From: Rhodomicrobium udaipurense JA643
GTDB taxonomy: Bacteria > Pseudomonadota > Alphaproteobacteria > Rhizobiales > Rhodomicrobiaceae
Reading direction: 5' to 3'
NCBI RefSeq assembly: GCF_000636015.1
Contig: NZ_JFZJ01000004.1
Coordinates: 1-64,000, forward strand
Length of the DNA: 64,000 nt
Below, one piece after another: positions 26,779 through 39,589 of this stretch; positions within the stretch are counted from its first letter, which is position 1; every line of letters starts with the position of its first letter. Under the pieces are notes generated by a model. The model saw nothing but the letters and a program-made list of their open reading frames with translations. It did not search any database and was not told where the DNA came from. Both the position numbers and the translations under genes were made by a program.

Positions 26779-26932
26779 CAAGTAAAATGCTGATTAAGTT
26801 GTGACACCGCCAAATCCAGTGCCCGCTGGCAAAAGCCAGCACAAGTAAACTTGACATCAGGTTGTGATGTGGCGAGTTCCGTTGCGCACACGCCACAAAT
26901 TTCTACAAGTTAAATTCAATTTTAAGTTGCGA
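26779..26932. promoter_or_regulatory. three imperfect direct repeats at 63-64 bp spacing before the porin gene
   Basis: A two-part motif, CAAGTAAA followed after a short gap by GTTGTGA, occurs at 26779-26804, 26842-26867 and (as CAAGTTAAA…GTTGCGA) 26906-26932. The two half-motifs start 19, 19 and 20 bases apart. The repeats start 63 and 64 bp apart, which is six turns of DNA, so all face the same side. They lie about 200-350 bases before the porin ATG. This looks like an array of binding sites for one regulator, for instance an OmpR/ChvI-type protein; the regulator is unknown. Confidence 0.6.
26825..26840. repeat. perfect 6-bp hairpin GCTGGC-AAAA-GCCAGC
   Basis: GCTGGC (26825-26830) and GCCAGC (26835-26840) are exact complements around an AAAA loop. 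It sits immediately before the second of the three repeats. No T-run follows. Confidence 0.5.
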
Positions 26933-27129
26933 TGTTTACGAAACAATAAGACTCACTTAGCAACCAGAGATGGTAGAGGCCGCTGAAAAATCGTCGGCTA
27001 CCGAGTTTGTCTCAGCACCGAGTGGAGCCTCGCGGCTCGAAAGGAGGCGGTGGCACACAGCTCTCCCGCCAGTCAGAACACATCCAAACCCGTGTTTGCC
27101 CAGCACATTTGGGTTGAAGGGAGATTCAG

Positions 27130-28821
27130 ATGATCGGCGGACTCGTGATTAGGACGAGCCTTGCGTGTGCGGCAACTCTAGGTTTTGTGCTGAGTTTCGG
27201 GCAGGTCCCAGCATTGGCGGCCGACACTGGTTCGAAGTCGGCGAAATATTCGGCCCTTGGCGGCGATTGCTGCGCCGATCTTGAAGAGCGCGTGGCCGAA
27301 CTCGAGGTCACAACTGTTCGAAAGGGCAACCGCAAGGTCTCGCTCGAACTGTCGGGCTGGGTCGACAAGATCTTGCTCTTCTGGAACGATGGCAAGCAGA
27401 GCGACATCTACGTTGAGGACAACAATTTTGCCTCTACCCGCTTCCGAATGAAAGGTGTCGGCCAGATGGCGCCCGACTGGAAAGCCGGGTTCTTCCTAGA
27501 ATACGAGTTTCGCGACGCGTCGTCCAATCTGGTCGATCAGGTCACGGAGCAGAACCGCAACATCGAGACGGCGCTCCGCATCCGGCAAGAGAATTTCTTC
27601 ATTGAAAACGAGACGTTCGGCCGCGTGACGCTCGGCTTCCAGAACACCGCGACAAAAGATCTGACGCTCATCAACTTGGGCGGCGGCTTCAGCAACGTCG
27701 AGAACTACCACGCCGCCAGCTTCTTCATCCGCGACAACACGCTGCCGACGAGTTCGTGGTTCAACACGACGACCAACACTTTCGTGACGACCGCTCCCAC
27801 GTCCGGGGCGCTTCCCAACTCGACGCGCACGGTGGCTCCCGCCCTCACAAACACCAGCAATAATATCACTGTAATCGGCGGGGGAACGACCTCGACGGGC
27901 ACGAACACGATAAGCACCGTCGTTGCCTACTCGCCGGGCGGCCTGATCTGGAACAACCTTTCGAACGCGCTCGATAGCCAGCGCATGGAGGCGATTCGTT
28001 ACGACTCGCCGGAAATCTGCGGCTTCATTGCCTCTTTCGCTTGGGGGCAGAACGACTTCTGGGACGCCGCGCTCCGCTATCAGAAGGAGTGGAATTCCAT
28101 CCGTATCGCGGGCGGCGTCGGCTATCAATGGTGGGGCGAGCGCTCGCTGACTCTTGGCGCGCCCTGGGCGGCAAATTCGATCTATCAGGGTAGCGATCAG
28201 TCCAACCAGCCAAGCATGACGGCGGGGCCGAGCGGTGGCGTGGCCGCGTCGCAGCTCATCTCCAACGCTAACAACATATATGGCGGCGCTCGTTATCGCG
28301 TGAACTCGAAGATCGAAGTTGTGGAAGGCAACCTCTCGGCAATCCATCTGCCGACCGGCCTTTACGGCTCCATCGTTGCAGGCACGCGGCACATCGAAAA
28401 CTCGCCTGTCGAGTCTCTCAACAAGGACGCGACCTACTGGTACACGCAGGTTGGCATCACGAAACGTGTCTTTGAAGTTGGCGCGTCGACAATCTATGCG
28501 GAATACGGCAATTACGACAATTTCGCTGCGGCGGCGGTCTATTTCCAGGTGTGGAATTCCGCGAATGGCAACACCCTCAGCACGACTCGCGTGCGGGACT
28601 CGAACGTGGACCGCTTCGGCATTGGCGTGACGCAGGCCTTCGACGGCGCGGCGATGGAAATCTACGGCAATTATCTTCACTATAATGCGAACATAACAAC
28701 ATCCACGTCTTACGTCGGCAGCGCGACCGGCGGGGCCGCAACCACCGGCTTCAACAACACCGAAAGCCGTTCGCCGGAAGACTGGGACGCGTTCTACACC
28801 GGCGCTCGTCTGAAGTTCTGA
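27130..28821 (+). CDS. outer-membrane porin
   Basis: Large outer-membrane beta-barrel porin of 563 residues. A signal peptide (about 1-31, ending ALAAD) is followed by a short coiled-coil-like segment DLEERVAELEVT and then alternating-hydrophobic strands. The last residue is phenylalanine in ARLKF, the usual sorting signal for barrel assembly. GGYQWWGERSLTLG-like aromatic girdles and Asn/Thr-rich loops (about 215-270) are typical of alphaproteobacterial porins. GAAGGGAG stands six bases before the ATG. A long regulatory region precedes it and a terminator follows, so it is monocistronic and probably abundant. Substrate specificity is unknown. Confidence 0.85.
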   Translation: MIGGLVIRTSLACAATLGFVLSFGQVPALAADTGSKSAKYSALGGDCCADLEERVAELEVTTVRKGNRKVSLELSGWVDKILLFWNDGKQSDIYVEDNNFASTRFRMKGVGQMAPDWKAGFFLEYEFRDASSNLVDQVTEQNRNIETALRIRQENFFIENETFGRVTLGFQNTATKDLTLINLGGGFSNVENYHAASFFIRDNTLPTSSWFNTTTNTFVTTAPTSGALPNSTRTVAPALTNTSNNITVIGGGTTSTGTNTISTVVAYSPGGLIWNNLSNALDSQRMEAIRYDSPEICGFIASFAWGQNDFWDAALRYQKEWNSIRIAGGVGYQWWGERSLTLGAPWAANSIYQGSDQSNQPSMTAGPSGGVAASQLISNANNIYGGARYRVNSKIEVVEGNLSAIHLPTGLYGSIVAGTRHIENSPVESLNKDATYWYTQVGITKRVFEVGASTIYAEYGNYDNFAAAAVYFQVWNSANGNTLSTTRVRDSNVDRFGIGVTQAFDGAAMEIYGNYLHYNANITTSTSYVGSATGGAATTGFNNTESRSPEDWDAFYTGARLKF

Positions 28822-29175
28822 CGGTTACATGCCGGAAAACACGACGCGGCATGACGCTGTAAGTTTTGATTGTCGATCAGCTTTCCTGAGTCAAATCCGG
28901 TTTAACGCTGGCTGATTTCATCCCTATCGAAAGCCGCCTCCACGGGCGGTTTTTGTGTGCGCGACGCGCGCCAAGAGAGGGGGACGCGGTGTGTATTCTA
29001 AGCCGTGGTATCGCCGGGCGGCAAAGCGCGCCTTGTGCGTTGCTCTTCGTGCACGAAATGTACGCCGATTTTTCGTCGGGGCGATACTTAAAGACAAAGT
29101 TACGGCCCTTCGCGATGGCGAACGACCGCAGAGTGACGGCAGGCGTTGAGCTGACGCCGCAGAAGATACTCGTTC
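28822..29175. other. region between porin and lipoprotein gene, no gene seen
   Basis: 354 bases between convergent genes. It contains the porin terminator at 28934-28954. The remaining sequence to 29175 has open frames on both strands, but none shows protein family features or a ribosome binding site. Confidence 0.5.
28934..28954 (+). terminator. intrinsic terminator of the porin gene
   Basis: CCGCC (28934-28938) pairs with GGCGG (28945-28949) around a 6-base loop, followed by five Ts. It lies 113 bases after the porin stop. Confidence 0.8.
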
Positions 29176-29823
29176 TTACGCCGCGCCGGGGCCCTTCTTC
29201 TCAAAGGCGAACGAGACCGTGTAATCCTGCGGGGTCGTGCCGTCGCGCACCGGGATTGCAACATCGCGAACCAGCGCGAAATAGGAAATCGGGTTCTGTG
29301 TGGTGATGTTTACGGAGACGTTGAAGGTCTCGGACTTGACCTTGTTCTTCGCCTTGTCGAGCACCTGCATCACGATGGACAGCGTTACCGCTCCCGGCTT
29401 ACCCTTGGGGCCGAGGAGCACCCGGCCCGCGAGGCCGTATTTGACCTGCACCACGCCCATCGTGGCTTGGCATTCGCGCGCCGTCTTCGTGATTTCCGCG
29501 CGATGGATGACCGCGGACGCGTCGCCGATTCGGTTGCTTTCATAGATCGTCACGTAGCGCTGGCCACCCTCGACCTGAAGGGGAGGGCATCCCGCAGCCG
29601 CCGCCATTTCCACCGGGCCATCCGAGTTCGTGCGAGCGGCCGTAATCATGCTGTCTTCGGTGATGATCGGGGTCCACGAAGGCTCTGCCTTTTTGCTCGA
29701 GAAGATGCCGCCATCGCCGACGGACGGCATTTGCGACAGCCCGCAGGCGCTGACCGACACGGCGATGCAACCGCAACCAAGCAGCCGCAACACAGTCGTT
29801 AAAGACCCCCTCATGTGCCCCAT
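29176..29823 (-). CDS. conserved lipoprotein of unknown function
   Basis: Exported lipoprotein of 215 residues. The signal peptide ends with the lipobox VSAC at about 24-27. The mature protein has a disordered start, a conserved-looking AAGCPPLQVEGGQRYVTIYE segment and a beta-rich C-terminal half ending AFEKKGPGAA. AAGGA is four bases before the ATG at 29823. I know no function for it. Similar single-domain lipoproteins with this GCPP region are common in Rhizobiales, to my knowledge uncharacterised. Confidence 0.75.
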   Translation of the reverse strand: MGHMRGSLTTVLRLLGCGCIAVSVSACGLSQMPSVGDGGIFSSKKAEPSWTPIITEDSMITAARTNSDGPVEMAAAAGCPPLQVEGGQRYVTIYESNRIGDASAVIHRAEITKTARECQATMGVVQVKYGLAGRVLLGPKGKPGAVTLSIVMQVLDKAKNKVKSETFNVSVNITTQNPISYFALVRDVAIPVRDGTTPQDYTVSFAFEKKGPGAA

Positions 29824-30069
29824 CGTTCCTTCTTTACCAAAGATTTAAACACTTCCCTCAAAGCCCGCGACTTTGAGTAGCGTTGCTTTTTTATGGTTTG
29901 TCGCGCTCATTATTGCTACAACATGGCACCGGATTTCGAGCGCGCTCCGCGAGCCTAACGAGCCGGAGAGAGGGCCGCAAGCTTCGACGCTCCCCTTCCC
30001 TGCCAAATTTGACCTTTTTGCGGAGTTCCGCACGCCTTTTGCGATCGCTCAGTTCTGGAGATGGACCTG

Positions 30070-31032
30070 ATGACGGAAAAACCACGCCTTGAAGTTCTCC
30101 TCGCCGCGCCCAGAGGGTTTTGCGCTGGTGTGGACCGCGCGATCCAGATCGTGGAAATGGCGATTGAGAAGTTCGGCGCGCCGGTCTATGTCCGCCATGA
30201 AATCGTCCATAATCGCACCGTCGTGGAGAGCCTCGAAGCGAAGGGCGCGATCTTCGTCGAGGAACTGAACGAGATTCCCAACACCGACGCACCGGTTATT
30301 TTCTCGGCTCACGGCGTGCCGAAATCGGTGCCCGTCGAGGCCGCGAAGCGCAATTTTTTCTATCTCGACGCGACGTGCCCGCTCGTCTCCAAGGTGCATT
30401 TCGAAGCGGAACGCCATTACAAGGCGGGCCTCGAAATCATCCTCATCGGACATTCGGGCCATCCGGAGGTGATCGGCACGCTCGGCCAGCTCCCGGAAGG
30501 GGCGGTGACATTGATCGAGCAGGTCAAGGACGTCGAAGACTTCGAAGCGCGCGACCCCGCGAAGCTCGCTTATATCACGCAGACAACGCTTTCCATCGAC
30601 GACACCATCGAGATGATCTCCGCTCTCAAGGCGCGTTTTCCGCTCATCCAGGGCCCCGCCAAGGAAGACATCTGCTACGCCACGACGAACCGGCAGCGCG
30701 CGGTGAAAGCCATCGCGAGCGACTGTGACGCCATCCTCGTCGTCGGCGCGCCCAATAGCTCCAATTCCAAGCGGCTCGTCGAAGTGGCGGTGCGCGCGGG
30801 ATGTCCGAAGGCGATGCTCGTGCAGAAGGCGTCGGAAATTCCGTGGGAGAGCCTCGAAGGCATCGGGGTGCTCGGCCTGACTGCCGGTGCTTCCGCACCC
30901 GAAGTGCTCGTCGACGAAATCATCGAAAAATTCAAGGCGCGCTACGACGTTACCGTCGAAATCGTTCGTACGGCAACCGAGGATGTCATCTTCAAGATCC
31001 CGCGCGCGCTCCAGCAGGCCGCTGCGCAGTGA
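30070..31032 (+). CDS. ispH: 4-hydroxy-3-methylbut-2-enyl diphosphate reductase
   Basis: Last enzyme of the MEP isoprenoid pathway; reduces HMBPP to IPP and DMAPP with a [4Fe-4S] cluster. 320 residues. The three cluster cysteines are in GFCAGVDRA near 17, DATCPLV near 101 and [18 protein letters not shown] near 200, and the catalytic glutamate lies in the substrate loop. Of two in-frame ATGs the second (30070) has GGAG nine bases upstream and gives the usual N-terminus. thrB follows 21 bases later and rnhA after that. Isoprenoids feed carotenoids, bacteriochlorophyll tails and quinones. Confidence 0.96.
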   Translation: MTEKPRLEVLLAAPRGFCAGVDRAIQIVEMAIEKFGAPVYVRHEIVHNRTVVESLEAKGAIFVEELNEIPNTDAPVIFSAHGVPKSVPVEAAKRNFFYLDATCPLVSKVHFEAERHYKAGLEIILIGHSGHPEVIGTLGQLPEGAVTLIEQVKDVEDFEARDPAKLAYITQTTLSIDDTIEMISALKARFPLIQGPAKEDICYATTNRQRAVKAIASDCDAILVVGAPNSSNSKRLVEVAVRAGCPKAMLVQKASEIPWESLEGIGVLGLTAGASAPEVLVDEIIEKFKARYDVTVEIVRTATEDVIFKIPRALQQAAAQ

Positions 31033-31053
31033 GCGCAGCGCGACACGCGTGAC

Positions 31054-32013
31054 ATGGCTGTTTACACCGAAGTTTCGGTCGAAGATCTCGACGCGTTGCT
31101 GGCGAAATACGACATCGGGCAGGTCTTGGCCTTCAAGGGCATTGCCGAGGGCGTAGAGAACAGCAATTTCTATCTCGGGACGGACAAGGCTCAGTATATC
31201 CTCACGCTTTATGAAAAGCGCGTGGCGGCCGGCGACCTTCCGTTCTTTCTCGGCCTCATGGAGCATCTTGCCCAGAAGGGCGTGAATTGCCCCTTGCCGG
31301 TGCACGATCTTGACGGCCGCATTCTCCAGACGCTGGCGGGAAGACCCGCCGCGTTCGTAACTTTCCTGTCGGGATATTCGCTCAAGCGACCGCAACCGGT
31401 CCATTGCCATTCGCTAGGGGAAGCTATCGCGCGCCTGCATCTGGCCGGGCGCGATTTTACGCTTCACCGCGACAACGCCTTGTCGGTGGCGGGCTGGCAG
31501 GAGCTTTTTGCGAGCATCGAAGGGCTTGCCGACAGGCTTGTGCCGAAGATCTCCCTGTCGCTCGTCCGCCATCTCGACGACATCGCCGCGCACTGGCCGA
31601 GCAAACTCCCGCAAGGCGTCATCCACGCGGACCTGTTTCCCGACAATGTGTTCTTCCTCGACAACCGCGTTTCGGGGCTGATCGACTTCTACTTCGCCTG
31701 CAACGACCTGTTCGCCTATGATCTCGCGATCTGCATGAATGCGTGGTGTTTTGAACTGGACGGCGCGTTCAATGTCACGAAGGCGCGCGCGTTGTTCGCC
31801 GGCTATAATTCGGTGCGCGCGCTGGACGATGCCGAGGTGGCGGCGCTACCGCTGCTTGCCAAGGGGGCGGCGATCCGCTTTTTCCTCACCCGCGCTTACG
31901 ACTGGTTCAACACGCCGGACAACGCCTTCGTGAAACGGAAAGACCCGATGGAATATTGGCGCAAGCTCGCCTTCCACGACGGCGTGAAGCACGCTGGCGC
32001 TTATGGCCTCTGA
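31054..32013 (+). CDS. thrB: homoserine kinase (APH-fold type)
   Basis: Phosphorylates homoserine in threonine synthesis. This is the alphaproteobacterial ThrB2-type kinase with an aminoglycoside-phosphotransferase fold, 319 residues, not the GHMP kinase of E. coli. The catalytic loop is [11 protein letters not shown] near 188-198 and the metal-binding segment [11 protein letters not shown] follows. The start [10 protein letters not shown] is typical. It lies between ispH and rnhA, a gene order conserved in Rhizobiales, and overlaps rnhA by 11 bases. Confidence 0.94.
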   Translation: MAVYTEVSVEDLDALLAKYDIGQVLAFKGIAEGVENSNFYLGTDKAQYILTLYEKRVAAGDLPFFLGLMEHLAQKGVNCPLPVHDLDGRILQTLAGRPAAFVTFLSGYSLKRPQPVHCHSLGEAIARLHLAGRDFTLHRDNALSVAGWQELFASIEGLADRLVPKISLSLVRHLDDIAAHWPSKLPQGVIHADLFPDNVFFLDNRVSGLIDFYFACNDLFAYDLAICMNAWCFELDGAFNVTKARALFAGYNSVRALDDAEVAALPLLAKGAAIRFFLTRAYDWFNTPDNAFVKRKDPMEYWRKLAFHDGVKHAGAYGL

Positions 32014-32545
32014 GGCCGAAGGCCCGCGTGAGGGCGCGGTCGTCGTCTATACGGACGGGGGCTGCCACGGAAATCCCGGCCCCGGCGGCTGGGGCGCGGT
32101 CCTGATCTACAAGGGCCGCGAGAAGGATTTGTGGGGCGGCGAGCCCATGACCACCAACAACCGTATGGAACTCATGGGCGCGATCAAGGCGCTCGAAGAA
32201 TTAACGCGCCCGTGCGAAGTCGATCTCTTCACCGACTCGCAATATGTGCGCAACGGCATCACGCAATGGATCGGCGGCTGGAAGGCGAATGGCTGGAAAA
32301 CAGCCGCGCGCAAGCCTGTGAAGAACGCCGAACTCTGGCAGCGGCTCGACGCGGCACGCAAACACCATGACGTGCGCTGGCACTGGGTCAAAGGCCACGC
32401 GGGCAACGCGCTGAACGAGCGCGCGGACAAACTCACGCAGAAGGCGATCGCCGAGCAGAAAGAAATCATCAGGCACGGGGGTGCGCCGGTCTCGCTGCCG
32501 GACGACGCGCTCCAGGCCGAATCCGATCAGCCTAAATCCGCCTGA
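32003..32545 (+). CDS. rnhA: ribonuclease HI
   Basis: Cuts the RNA strand of RNA-DNA hybrids; removes primers and R-loops. 180 residues, about 25 longer than E. coli RNase HI because of a C-terminal tail rich in Asp, Gln and Ser. The four catalytic acids are visible: Asp in VVYTDGG near 17, Glu in NRMELMG near 54, Asp in LFTDSQY near 76, and Asp in NERADKL near 140. The catalytic His lies in KGHAGN. The start overlaps thrB by 11 bases, so translation is probably coupled. Confidence 0.96.
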   Translation: MASEAEGPREGAVVVYTDGGCHGNPGPGGWGAVLIYKGREKDLWGGEPMTTNNRMELMGAIKALEELTRPCEVDLFTDSQYVRNGITQWIGGWKANGWKTAARKPVKNAELWQRLDAARKHHDVRWHWVKGHAGNALNERADKLTQKAIAEQKEIIRHGGAPVSLPDDALQAESDQPKSA

Positions 32546-33061
32546 TCTGAATCAGTCCCTGAACTTTATGACAGACACGTTCCCTCGACCGGATTGCGAT
32601 GCAGATGATTGGAACGGGACTCGGAGGATGATTTGCAAAAGTTTGGTGTTGGCTTGCTGCTTCAGGCTTGGCGGTTGCGCCTGAGCCGAGAGAAAGTAGC
32701 TCGAAGACCCAGCGTCGCCGGATGAGTTTGAACACGCCCTCCTTTCGCCGACCGATTCGCTTGACAGCACGGAATCACAGGCGAAGTCTCAGGATTCAAG
32801 GACTTTCCGGTCAGGGTCATAAGGCGCTTTGATTCCACCGACAGGAATAAGCGCTGGGCGTCGTTCAAGCGCGATCAGAACACGATCCGAGTGTACGGCA
32901 CCCGGAGTTGCGGGCGTCGCGGGCCCTGCAAGCTGTTGAGATTTGGAGTTCGGAAGGAGCAAAAGTACAACAGAACGCGCGCGTAGGTCTCCCTCCACGC
33001 GCGCATCAAACCGCCGTCAGGACCAGCCGACACTCATAGGCTCCGGCGGTTCCCCGACCCG
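32546..33061. other. 516-base convergent intergenic region rnhA / atpC, no gene seen
   Basis: Several short open frames exist on both strands, but none has a family resemblance or a good ribosome binding site. The last 90 bases before atpC contain two hairpins, listed separately. No tRNA or insertion-sequence end is seen. Confidence 0.5.
32978..33051 (-). terminator. tandem hairpins downstream of atpC
   Basis: CGCGCGT/ACGCGCG (32978-32984 and 32997-33003) and AACCGCC/GGCGGTT (33009-33015 and 33045-33051) are perfect 7-bp pairs placed one after the other just downstream of the ATP synthase operon. Neither has a proper T-run on the minus strand, so they are likelier to stabilise the mRNA end or act with Rho. 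Confidence 0.35.
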
Positions 33062-33463
33062 TTAAAGTGCAAGCCGAGCTTTCAGGGTCTGCAAGCGCTC
33101 CAGCCGATCCCACGACGAGATCTTGCGAGCGTCGTCTTTCGCTTCGTCCAGAGATTGCTCCGCCTGCGCGATTTCATCCGCCAGGATAGCGCCCGTCAGG
33201 TCTTCGAGCGGGATGGCGAATTCAGCCAGCACCGTCGCCTTGTCCGGTCCTACATCGGCGAAGCCGCCGCGCAGGAAGAACTGCTTCTCGCCGTCCTTCG
33301 CTCGGGTTGTCAGGATGCCCGGGCGCAACTTTAGAATAAGAAGACCACGTCCGGCCTGGGCGGAAAGATCGCCTTCCTGCCCCGGAAGCACGGCCTCCGC
33401 GACGTCGCCGGACAAAAGCCGCTTATCCGGCGCAATAAGTTCGAAGTAAATTGTATCGGCCAT
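33062..33463 (-). CDS. atpC: ATP synthase F1 subunit epsilon
   Basis: Central-stalk subunit of F1 that turns with gamma and can inhibit ATP hydrolysis. 133 residues: an N-terminal beta-sandwich (about 1-85, starting IYFELIAPDKRLLSGDV) and two C-terminal helices. LPGQEGDL is the conserved family loop. It is the last gene of atpHAGDC, 98 bases after atpD. Confidence 0.94.
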   Translation of the reverse strand: MADTIYFELIAPDKRLLSGDVAEAVLPGQEGDLSAQAGRGLLILKLRPGILTTRAKDGEKQFFLRGGFADVGPDKATVLAEFAIPLEDLTGAILADEIAQAEQSLDEAKDDARKISSWDRLERLQTLKARLAL

Positions 33464-33561
33464 CTCGGGTCCGTTCTCCGGCGCTGAACCGTGAAAATCC
33501 GAAGGCCGCTCTCACCCGGCGCACAGGCTAGAGCGCGAGCGAAAGCGGCCGATATCGTTTC

Positions 33562-35314
<1,753 letters not shown>

Positions 35315-36175
35315 CTAGACTGCCTCCGCTCCCGAGATGATTTCGATCAGTTCCTTTGTGATCATCGCCTGACGCGCGCGGTTATACTCAAGCGTGTAGC
35401 GGCTCACCATATCGCCTGCGTTGCGCGTTGCATTGTCCATAGCGGTCATCTGCGACGCGTAGAAGCCTGCGTTGTTCTCCAGAAGCGCGCTGAAGATCTT
35501 GGTTGCAAGCGCACGCGGCACGAGATCGAGCAGGATTTCGGCTTCGTCCGGCTCGAACTCGTAGTCGCCTTCGGAGGCGGGGAGTTCCACCGGAAGAAGT
35601 TGGCCCGCTGTGGGCTTCTGGGTGATGATATTTTGGAACTTCGAGAAGAAGAGAGTGGCGACGTCGAATTCGCCCGCCTCGAACCGCTTGACGACGCGCT
35701 GCGCGATATCGATCGCATGAACGTAGCCGAGCTGTCGCACGCCGCGCAGGTCGACATGGTCGATCATCAGCTTGCCGAAATCGCGCCGGAGCACGTCAGC
35801 GCCCTTTCGGCCGATGGTGATGATTTTGACCGACTTGCCTTCGGCGAGAAGCACGCGCACGTGATCGCGCGCGAGTCGCGCGATGTTCGAGTTGAACGCG
35901 CCCGCGAGCCCGCGCTCGCCAGTGGCGACCACGAGCAGATGCGTTTGCGTCTTGCCTGTACCCTGCAACAGCAGCTGAAGCGGGCCGGTGGGCATTGCCT
36001 TGCCCGCGAACTTTCCGAGGATCTTGTCCAGACCCTCGGCGTAGGGGCGAGCCGCTTCGGCCTGGTCCTGCGCACGGCGCAATTTCGCGGCGGCCACCAT
36101 TTGCATGGCCTTCGTGATCTTGCGTGTGGCCTTAACCGACGCGATGCGGCCTCTTAGGTCTTTCAGGCTCGCCAT
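35315..36175 (-). CDS. atpG: ATP synthase F1 subunit gamma
   Basis: Rotor shaft of F1, 286 residues. The N-terminal helix [20 protein letters not shown] and the C-terminal helix ending [25 protein letters not shown] form the coiled coil that sits in the alpha-beta hexamer. The central Rossmann-like domain contains [13 protein letters not shown]. It lies 21 bases after atpA in the atpHAGDC operon. Confidence 0.97.
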   Translation of the reverse strand: MASLKDLRGRIASVKATRKITKAMQMVAAAKLRRAQDQAEAARPYAEGLDKILGKFAGKAMPTGPLQLLLQGTGKTQTHLLVVATGERGLAGAFNSNIARLARDHVRVLLAEGKSVKIITIGRKGADVLRRDFGKLMIDHVDLRGVRQLGYVHAIDIAQRVVKRFEAGEFDVATLFFSKFQNIITQKPTAGQLLPVELPASEGDYEFEPDEAEILLDLVPRALATKIFSALLENNAGFYASQMTAMDNATRNAGDMVSRYTLEYNRARQAMITKELIEIISGAEAV

Positions 36176-36196
36176 TGGTGTCTCCGCTAAGCCCGA

Positions 36197-37737
<1,541 letters not shown>

Positions 37738-37738
<1 letters not shown>

Positions 37739-38316
37739 CAGCTGGCCTCTTTCATCACCTTTTCGAGGTTTTTCAATTTCGTACGTAAGGACGTATCGAT
37801 CATCTGGCTGCCGACGCGGACGACAAGCCCGCCGAGCAGCTTCGAATCCACAATCGCCGTAAGCTTCGGCGTCTTGCCGAGCTTCTGCCGAAGCGTGTCG
37901 ACCAGATCCTGAGTCTGAGCTTCGCTAAGCGGCACGGCGGAAATGACTTCTGCCTCGACCTCGCCGCGCTCCTTGGCGGCAAGCGAGCGGAAAGCCGCGA
38001 TCACGTTCTCGACGGCGAAAAGCCGCCGGTTCTTTGCGAGAACGATAAGAAAATCGCGCGCGAGGCCTTCGATCCCGGCCGCCTTCAGGACGGCCGAGAG
38101 GCCCTTTTCCTGCTCGGCGATGGAGAAAGTCGGGTTCAGCACGAGGCGACGAAGATCGTCGCTTTCGCGCAGCGATTTCTGGAAGATTTCGAGAGAAGCT
38201 TCGACGCTGCCTACCGCGTTGTCCGCGCGTGCCAGATCGAAAAGCGCTCCAGCGTAACGTTCAGCTACCGTCGATCCTGCGATGGTCCGCGCCAAGACGT
38301 GCTCTCCAACAGTCAA
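37738..38316 (-). CDS. atpH: ATP synthase F1 subunit delta (OSCP)
   Basis: Peripheral-stalk subunit linking F1 to the membrane part Fo, 192 residues. [12 protein letters not shown] near 19-30 and the C-terminal [24 protein letters not shown] are the conserved ends of the OSCP family. It is the first gene of atpHAGDC. The Fo genes (atpB, E, F) are elsewhere, as usual in alphaproteobacteria. The operon promoter must lie in 38317-38485, but no convincing hexamers are seen there. Confidence 0.96.
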
Positions 38317-38485
38317 AGAGCCGCCAAACGCGTGGAGCGTCGAAGCGTGCTCTGAAATCGGTGATAAATGTCCGGATTTGAAGCCCGGCTTATGCCTGAG
38401 GCGCTTCTAGCATAGACCCTTCACGCATTGCAACCCGGTGCAGCGAATTGAATGATCGTTTTTCGCCTTTGCGAAAGATCGTTCC

Positions 38486-38986
38486 TCATGGAACGAGAAG
38501 GTCAGCAAATTCAGCGAAAACGGCCTCGTAGGCAGCGCGCTTGAAGCCCACGATCTCATCCACGACCTCTGCCGGAGTGGCCCAACGCCAGGAGTCGAAC
38601 TCCGGCTTATGGCCGTCGAGCTTGAGGTTCATCTCGGACTCGTCGCCAGTGAACTGCATCGCGTACCATTTCTGCTGTTGCCCCCGATACTTACCCTTCA
38701 AGGCGCGGCCAACGGATTCGGGCGGCAGGTCATAGTAGATCCAGGCCCGTGCCTCCGCGAGAATCGACACGCTCGTCACGCCTGTCTCCTCGTGAAGTTC
38801 GCGCAGAGCCGCTGCCCTCGGGTCTTCGCCCTTGTCGATCCCGCCCTGCGGCATTTGCCAGCGCCGATTCGCCTCACCTGAAGCGAAGTCTTTCGTGCGG
38901 TGCCCGATCCAGATGCGGCGTTCGGCGTTCAGAAGCACGATCCCGGCGCAGAGCCGGTAAGGGAGAGTGGATGGTTGGATGAGCAT
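38486..38986 (-). CDS. rppH: RNA pyrophosphohydrolase (Nudix)
   Basis: Removes pyrophosphate from the 5' triphosphate of mRNAs, starting their decay. 166 residues. The Nudix box is complete, GGIDKGEDPRAAALRELHEE followed by TG(V), at about 47-69. The N-terminal LPYRLCAGIVLLN and WQMPQGG are RppH-specific. It lies upstream of atpH on the same strand, the order common in Rhizobiales. Confidence 0.95.
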   Translation of the reverse strand: MLIQPSTLPYRLCAGIVLLNAERRIWIGHRTKDFASGEANRRWQMPQGGIDKGEDPRAAALRELHEETGVTSVSILAEARAWIYYDLPPESVGRALKGKYRGQQQKWYAMQFTGDESEMNLKLDGHKPEFDSWRWATPAEVVDEIVGFKRAAYEAVFAEFADLLVP

Positions 38987-39198
38987 CGCGGTTTTTCCTT
39001 ATGATGCTGCGAGACTTTTTGCGTTGGCTCGAATTGCTAGCCGGGCTCCTGTTTCGGCACGCGAGCGATTCCGGTTCGCTCCATAGCGCTTAAGGCGAGC
39101 GATCGACAACGCATCACGCGGCGGCGATGGGATCGATATCCGCGCTTCAAACGAGTTCATTTTTAGCTGGATGCGGCGGCTTTCGACATTGGAAGCGC

Positions 39199-39498
39199 TT
39201 ATCGAGGGGCTTCCGATGCAGCGCCGGTCGCATAGTTGAGTTGGACAGGAGGACGATCGGGCAATACGGGTGCGTTTCCCGCTTCCGCGCGCCCGTCCAC
39301 AGCGGGCGGCGAATCAACTTCCGCGCTCGACGTGGACTCGACCTTAGGCAAATTGACCGCGCGCGGCATGTGACGCGTATCGATCGGAATCACCAGCGTG
39401 AGATCGTATTCATGGCCGGGATCGGATGAGGCGAACCAGGCGATGGCCCCTCCGAAAAGCGTAAAGAACAGCCCGGCGACGATCAAAAGCGTTTTCAT
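39199..39498 (-). CDS. small single-span membrane protein, unknown
   Basis: Predicted protein of 99 residues with one N-terminal membrane segment (about 3-22, a possible uncleaved anchor) and a hydrophilic, Pro/Ala/Glu-rich C-terminal part without recognisable domain. ATG at 39498 with CAGGGG upstream. In many Rhizobiales the slot between ctpA and rppH holds a divergent polysaccharide deacetylase of about 350-400 residues; no such domain is seen here. This small gene may be unrelated or a remnant. It is separated from ctpA by a strong terminator. Function unknown. Confidence 0.5.
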   Translation of the reverse strand: MKTLLIVAGLFFTLFGGAIAWFASSDPGHEYDLTLVIPIDTRHMPRAVNLPKVESTSSAEVDSPPAVDGRAEAGNAPVLPDRPPVQLNYATGAASEAPR

Positions 39499-39519
39499 TG
39501 AGCACCCCTGTGCTTCGAC

Positions 39520-39557
39520 AAAAAGCAAAAAGGCTCACGCTCTCGCATGAACCTTTT
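39520..39557 (-). terminator. strong intrinsic terminator of ctpA
   Basis: On the minus strand a 13-bp stem, AAAAGGTTCATGC with GCGTGAGCCTTTT, closes a GAGA tetraloop and is followed by T-runs. Its two non-Watson-Crick positions are G-U in the minus transcript but C-A in the plus transcript, so it is built for ctpA. Confidence 0.9.
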
Positions 39558-39589
39558 CACTATAGGATCGCAATTGCAGATGCGAAAGT

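Larger units (their letters stand above)
26551..27129. other. 579-base upstream region of the porin gene, no gene seen
   Basis: Divergent region between the ubiH-like gene and the porin gene. The left 200 bases show nothing. The right part is A+T-rich and contains the three spaced repeats and the small perfect hairpin listed separately, then a leader of more than 150 bases before the porin ATG. A 7-bp pair TGTGGCG/CGCCACA spans 26868-26897 between repeats two and three. Confidence 0.6.

Noticed and set aside
32662-32868. 68-codon minus-strand frame in the rnhA-atpC gap
   Set aside because: No ribosome site, no family resemblance and unusual composition; not called a gene.
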